A DNA stretch of 42,660 nucleotides from positions 1 through 42,660 of the forward strand of contig NZ_SGVY01000033.1 of the NCBI RefSeq assembly GCF_004535825.1. The letters are read 5' to 3'. The notes under the pieces are model-generated. The model was not told the DNA's origin, did not search any database, and worked only from the letters and a program-made list of their open reading frames with translations. The position numbers and the translations under genes were made by a program. Numbering within the stretch: position 1 is the stretch's first letter; each line of letters opens with the position of its first letter. Shown here piece by piece: positions 39,667-42,660 of this stretch. The stretch comes from Segatella hominis (lineage in GTDB: Bacteria > Bacteroidota > Bacteroidia > Bacteroidales > Bacteroidaceae).

Positions 39667-42171
39667 ATGATGAAAATGTTTTTACTCTCATTTAATGCTT
39701 TTAAGCATCGCTCCATCTTTGCCGTTTTCTTGGCTATATTCTTGCTTTTCGGAGCAGTCAAGGGAACCAAGGCACAAGAAAGTAATGGTTCTGCTTCACC
39801 CTTTGATGGTTTGGAAAAACTTGAAGGTATTTCTGCAAGTGAGATGGCGAATAATGCAAAGAACGGTAAGCATGGTGAATTTCCAACGGATAAGAAACAA
39901 ATCTTTTTCTTGTATAATGTAAAGACCGGTCTGCTGCTCAATGTAGGAGGCTATTGGGGAACCCATGTGTCTCTTCAGGAATATGGAATGCCTCTTTCTG
40001 TCTATCAAGATAAGAATGGTTGGATTCATTTCCAGCAGGATATTGATAAGCAGGGTGCTTCATCAGGAACTCAGGAAGGATGTTCGTTGGAATACTTCTA
40101 TAATGCTTCTAATACAGGTAATGCTGCAGTCAACAATGGTGTCTTTGTGGATCGCGATATCTATAAATCAAGTACAGATACGACCGTGATTCAGCGTGGT
40201 TGGAAGATTGTACCTATTGAAGGAGATGCAAAAAATACCTTCAGAATATACACTTATCGCTGTAGTACATCAGGGTATAAATCTTCTACTAAATATGAAA
40301 ATTACTACCTTTCTGCAGCCTCTTCTGTGGTTGATGTAGATAAAAATTGTGGTGCTTTCTTAAAGACTGATAAAGACTATAGTGTTGAGGGCTCTAAGTG
40401 GCGTATCTTCTCATATGAGCAGCTTTATAATTTGCAAAAGAATTCTTTCGGCTTTAAGAGTTCATTAGATTTGTCATTCAAATTAGAGTGCCCTGGATTC
40501 AACCGTGATAATGGTGCGCTTGATAAATGGAAGACTGCTGTTTATAAGAAGGGAGCTACTGGATTATTCCGATTTGGATTGGAGGAACGTTATAAAACAG
40601 ACCCGAGTCATGGATTAAACGACTATAAAGGTAGTGTTACATCTGATAATCCATATACTTTCAATGGAACCAAATATACGAGTATGAATGATTACCAGAC
40701 TCATCTCGGTAAATATTATTGCGCAGATATCAAGAATACCCGTGGTGCAGTCTATCAGGTGGTACACGTAGATCATGGCGGTTCTTATGTTATCGAATGC
40801 AAGGCTTATTCTAATACAAATAAGGCTAAGCTATTTGCTGTTCTTTTGAAAGAAACAAAAGAAGGGACAACAAATTATAAAGAAATAGTAGATGGGTCCC
40901 TCCGCGAAACCGTTGTCATGCAGACGGCAAACATGTCTCAGACAGAACAGACCAATTTGCATGTCAGCGAAAAGAACATGGATTATGCTGGTAAGGAATT
41001 CTATGGTAGCCATAAGTACTTCAATAGTGTCCTCGTGCAGGTTCCAGAAGGTGGCGGTAACATCTGCTTCGGTGTACGTGTAGGTTCTGTTGCTGATAAT
41101 ATTGCTGAAGATGGTGAGTGGACTGTATTTGATGATTTCCGTCTTCTCTATGCAGGTTCTACCACCTCTCGCGACTTGATATTGGATGAAGACAAGGATA
41201 ATCTGAACTATCTTCTCGACTGTACAGAAACTTATGACGATGTGGTTCTCCATCTCAACAAGAAATCTTTCAATAAGAATATCAATAAATGGAACACCAT
41301 CGTTCTCCCAGTTAACTTGAATAAAGACCAGTTCACTCAGGCATTCGGAGCTAATGCCCGATTGGCAGAACTAACCACGCTCACTCGAAATCAGATCCAG
41401 TTTACAACGGTAAAGATTGCAGAAAAGGGAAATAATGACGTAGTTCTTGCGGCTTACGTACCTTATATCATCTATCCTACAAAGGACTTGGCAAATGAGA
41501 GAACACCTGCCTATACGGCAACCCTTCATAAGACAGGTTCTGGTTCTGAAAGCGAGGAGCATAAGGTAACTATCGCAGAGAATCATATTGATATTCCAAA
41601 TGTCAGTCTCAAGAAGAATGACCAAAACAAGAATGATCTCTTTGGACTCATTAAGGATACTTGGTCGTTGAATTTGGCTAAAGTGAAAGTTGCTGATAAG
41701 CCAGGCGAAAGTGAAATCGTTACAGATGGAACTTTAGCTGCATACGGTACTTTTGCAAGAACCTACGGCAGTATTATGGAGAATGATGAGCAGACAACCT
41801 TTACTGTAGATAAGAGCAATCCGATTATTGAGGGTAGAGATAATCTGAAAGGTTGTTATTTCTTCCATGAAGGAAAAATGGTCTATGCTGGTAACCATGT
41901 TCGTGGTTTGCGTGGTTTCAGCGTATGGTTCAAGCCATATAACAATTCTACTTCAGGTGCAGCCACTTCCAAGTTTATCCTGGATGGCATTGACTATACC
42001 ACAGATGTAGAGCGAATCATGGCTACAGAAGACAGCAGCATCGATTCCAAGTTTGCGAAACTCGGTGTGTTCAATCTCAATGGCCAGCTCGTTCGCAGCG
42101 GCAGTACCGATGTTTCAGGCTTACCTTCCGGTATCTATATCGTGAATGGCAAGAAAGTGTTTGTTAAGTAA
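39667..42171 (+). CDS. Large secreted protein with type IX-like C-terminal tail
   Basis: I do not recognise the 834-residue body. An N-terminal signal peptide (about 1-37: a basic start, the hydrophobic IFAVFLAIFLLFGAVKG, then TKAQ) is followed by a beta-rich region that starts IFFLYNVKTGLLLNVGGYWG and resembles a ricin-like or lectin-like trefoil segment. A long beta-rich middle follows, with a possible galactose-binding-like domain at about 340-500. The last about 35 residues (LGVFNLNGQLVRSGSTDVSG, then LPSGIYIVNGKKVFVK) match the compact T9SS-type sorting tail, as in GH85. It is therefore probably displayed or released at the cell surface. It is followed 27 bp later by a 74-aa peptide gene, likely co-transcribed. 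Adhesin or glycan-binding roles are guesses. Confidence 0.75.
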   Translation: MMKMFLLSFNAFKHRSIFAVFLAIFLLFGAVKGTKAQESNGSASPFDGLEKLEGISASEMANNAKNGKHGEFPTDKKQIFFLYNVKTGLLLNVGGYWGTHVSLQEYGMPLSVYQDKNGWIHFQQDIDKQGASSGTQEGCSLEYFYNASNTGNAAVNNGVFVDRDIYKSSTDTTVIQRGWKIVPIEGDAKNTFRIYTYRCSTSGYKSSTKYENYYLSAASSVVDVDKNCGAFLKTDKDYSVEGSKWRIFSYEQLYNLQKNSFGFKSSLDLSFKLECPGFNRDNGALDKWKTAVYKKGATGLFRFGLEERYKTDPSHGLNDYKGSVTSDNPYTFNGTKYTSMNDYQTHLGKYYCADIKNTRGAVYQVVHVDHGGSYVIECKAYSNTNKAKLFAVLLKETKEGTTNYKEIVDGSLRETVVMQTANMSQTEQTNLHVSEKNMDYAGKEFYGSHKYFNSVLVQVPEGGGNICFGVRVGSVADNIAEDGEWTVFDDFRLLYAGSTTSRDLILDEDKDNLNYLLDCTETYDDVVLHLNKKSFNKNINKWNTIVLPVNLNKDQFTQAFGANARLAELTTLTRNQIQFTTVKIAEKGNNDVVLAAYVPYIIYPTKDLANERTPAYTATLHKTGSGSESEEHKVTIAENHIDIPNVSLKKNDQNKNDLFGLIKDTWSLNLAKVKVADKPGESEIVTDGTLAAYGTFARTYGSIMENDEQTTFTVDKSNPIIEGRDNLKGCYFFHEGKMVYAGNHVRGLRGFSVWFKPYNNSTSGAATSKFILDGIDYTTDVERIMATEDSSIDSKFAKLGVFNLNGQLVRSGSTDVSGLPSGIYIVNGKKVFVK

Positions 42172-42198
42172 AGACTAACTTATTGAAGATAAGAAAGG

Positions 42199-42423
42199 AT
42201 GATTATGATGAAAACTCAATATATTAAACCGGAAATACACATGGTTCTCTTGGAGAATATGCTGATGGCAAGCAACTCCAGAAGTTGGACAGTCGATAAC
42301 GCAAATACCGTTAATGACCCAGATGGTAATGATCACGGTCATATCTTTGGTCCTGACACTAATTGGGGGTCAGATCCTAATTGGGGCGGTTCCTCAAATC
42401 CATTTGACAGCGAAAACTGGTAA
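42199..42423 (+). CDS. Small precursor-like peptide (74 aa), Trp/Gly-rich C-terminus
   Basis: This 74-codon frame has start candidates at 42199, 42205 and 42208. The N-terminal half (MKTQYIKPEIHMVLLENMLM) has the KPE/LE/MLMAS pattern seen in many unassigned short Bacteroidota peptides that look like leader sequences. After ASNS the composition changes sharply to Asp, Asn, Gly, Ser and Trp, with repeats such as NWGSDPNWGG and a final ENW. No signal peptide in the usual sense is present. A strong terminator follows 43 nt after the stop, so it is the last gene of the unit with the large secreted protein. It may be a ribosomally made, processed peptide, or a partner of the secreted protein. Confidence 0.65.
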   Translation: MIMMKTQYIKPEIHMVLLENMLMASNSRSWTVDNANTVNDPDGNDHGHIFGPDTNWGSDPNWGGSSNPFDSENW

Positions 42424-42466
42424 CCAGAAGTATATGTAGCGTACTATTAAACAGTAAAATATATTA

Positions 42467-42514
42467 AAAATGTGTTATCTTGGCAGAAATTCTGCTGGGA
42501 TAACACATTTTTTT
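42467..42514 (+). terminator. Terminator of the secreted protein/peptide unit
   Basis: AAAATGTGTTATC (42467-42479) pairs with GATAACACATTTT (from 42499), a perfect 13-bp stem with an inner GCAGAA/TTCTGC pair, followed by further T. Confidence 0.88.
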
Positions 42515-42542
42515 GCTTAAATAATTTGGAGATCCTTAATTC

Positions 42543-42640
42543 CGCAACACTATAGTTTAACATTATTTATAAGTGCCTGAGCAACAAAAAGTTGCCCAGG
42601 ATTTTGCCATGTCAGAATTTTCACTTACCTTAGTGTTGCG
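42543..42640. repeat. Nested three-level palindrome at the right edge
   Basis: CGCAACACTA (42543-42552) faces TAGTGTTGCG (42631-42640). Inside, TAAGTG faces CACTTA, and inside that CCTGAGCAAC and GTTGCCCAGG form a 10-bp stem with one mismatch over the loop AAAAA. It codes for nothing and follows a terminator. It may be a MITE, an IS end, or a structured RNA; the window ends before its surroundings can be judged. Confidence 0.6.
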
Positions 42641-42660
42641 AAAAGAAGACAAGCAAAACT

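Noticed and set aside
1-42660. CRISPR arrays, rRNA and tRNA genes
   Set aside because: I saw no regularly spaced repeats of 25-40 bp and no cloverleaf or rRNA-like segments; tRNA detection by eye is weak, so a missed tRNA is possible but unlikely.

Overview
The window looks like a Bacteroidota chromosome, most probably Segatella/Prevotella and close to S. copri. The reasons are the SusC/SusD pair, the ECF-sigma/FecR pair upstream of it, repeated promoter -7 boxes of the Bacteroidota type TAnnTTTG, integrases that lack the first catalytic Arg, and type IX-like C-terminal tails. The genus is inferred from gene content and protein style, not from a marker gene.

Layout. (1) 1-4.1 kb is the end of an integrated element: two small excisionase-like HTH proteins with a strong terminator, then a RhuM-like protein and two tyrosine recombinases on the minus strand, closed by a nested palindromic non-coding block (3922-4047). 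(2) 4.1-6.0 kb holds a repeat protein with a damaged or uncertain 5' end, a DUF4186 protein, and a short transcription unit encoding two tiny paralogous hydrophobic peptides (29 and 28 aa) that ordinary gene callers miss. (3) 6.2-25.2 kb is a polysaccharide utilisation locus for high-mannose N-glycans. An ECF sigma factor and a FecR-type anti-sigma factor precede SusC (with an STN signalling domain), SusD, two GH92 alpha-mannosidases, a GH125 alpha-1,6-mannosidase and a cytoplasmic GH130 mannosyl-GlcNAc phosphorylase. After a terminator comes a large multidomain GH85 endo-beta-N-acetylglucosaminidase. Together they would release, trim and phosphorolyse N-glycans down to Man-1-P and GlcNAc. The GH85 gene carries an in-frame TAG at codon 38, where Trp is expected.

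(4) 25.3-31.6 kb, all minus strand: a P1B copper ATPase that lacks most of its nucleotide-binding domain; a tightly coupled four-gene cluster (UlaG-like metallo-beta-lactamase-fold protein, zinc-containing sirtuin with Gln instead of the catalytic His, a second zinc-less degenerate sirtuin, Fic protein); and an AraC-type regulator upstream. The MBL-Sir2-Sir2-Fic cluster is the best candidate here for an undescribed system, probably one built on NAD+/nucleotide-dependent protein modification. (5) 31.9-34.9 kb: an Hsp20 chaperone with a textbook sigma-54 -24/-12 sequence far upstream, a remnant of a GH3 glycosidase C-terminal domain, a hipB-hipA module flanked by near-identical boxes, and a small inverted-repeat element (possible MITE). 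(6) 34.9-42.7 kb: an AAA-ATPase/PD-(D/E)XK protein, a DinD/BRO-N plus RhuM fusion, a glycerate kinase with an in-frame TGA at codon 8, a large secreted protein with a type IX-like tail, a 74-aa precursor-like peptide, and a nested palindrome at the right edge.

Three genes (the repeat protein at 4.2 kb, GH85, glycerate kinase) have lesions confined to their first 40 codons. Whether these are real mutations, recoding or sequence errors cannot be decided from the sequence alone.
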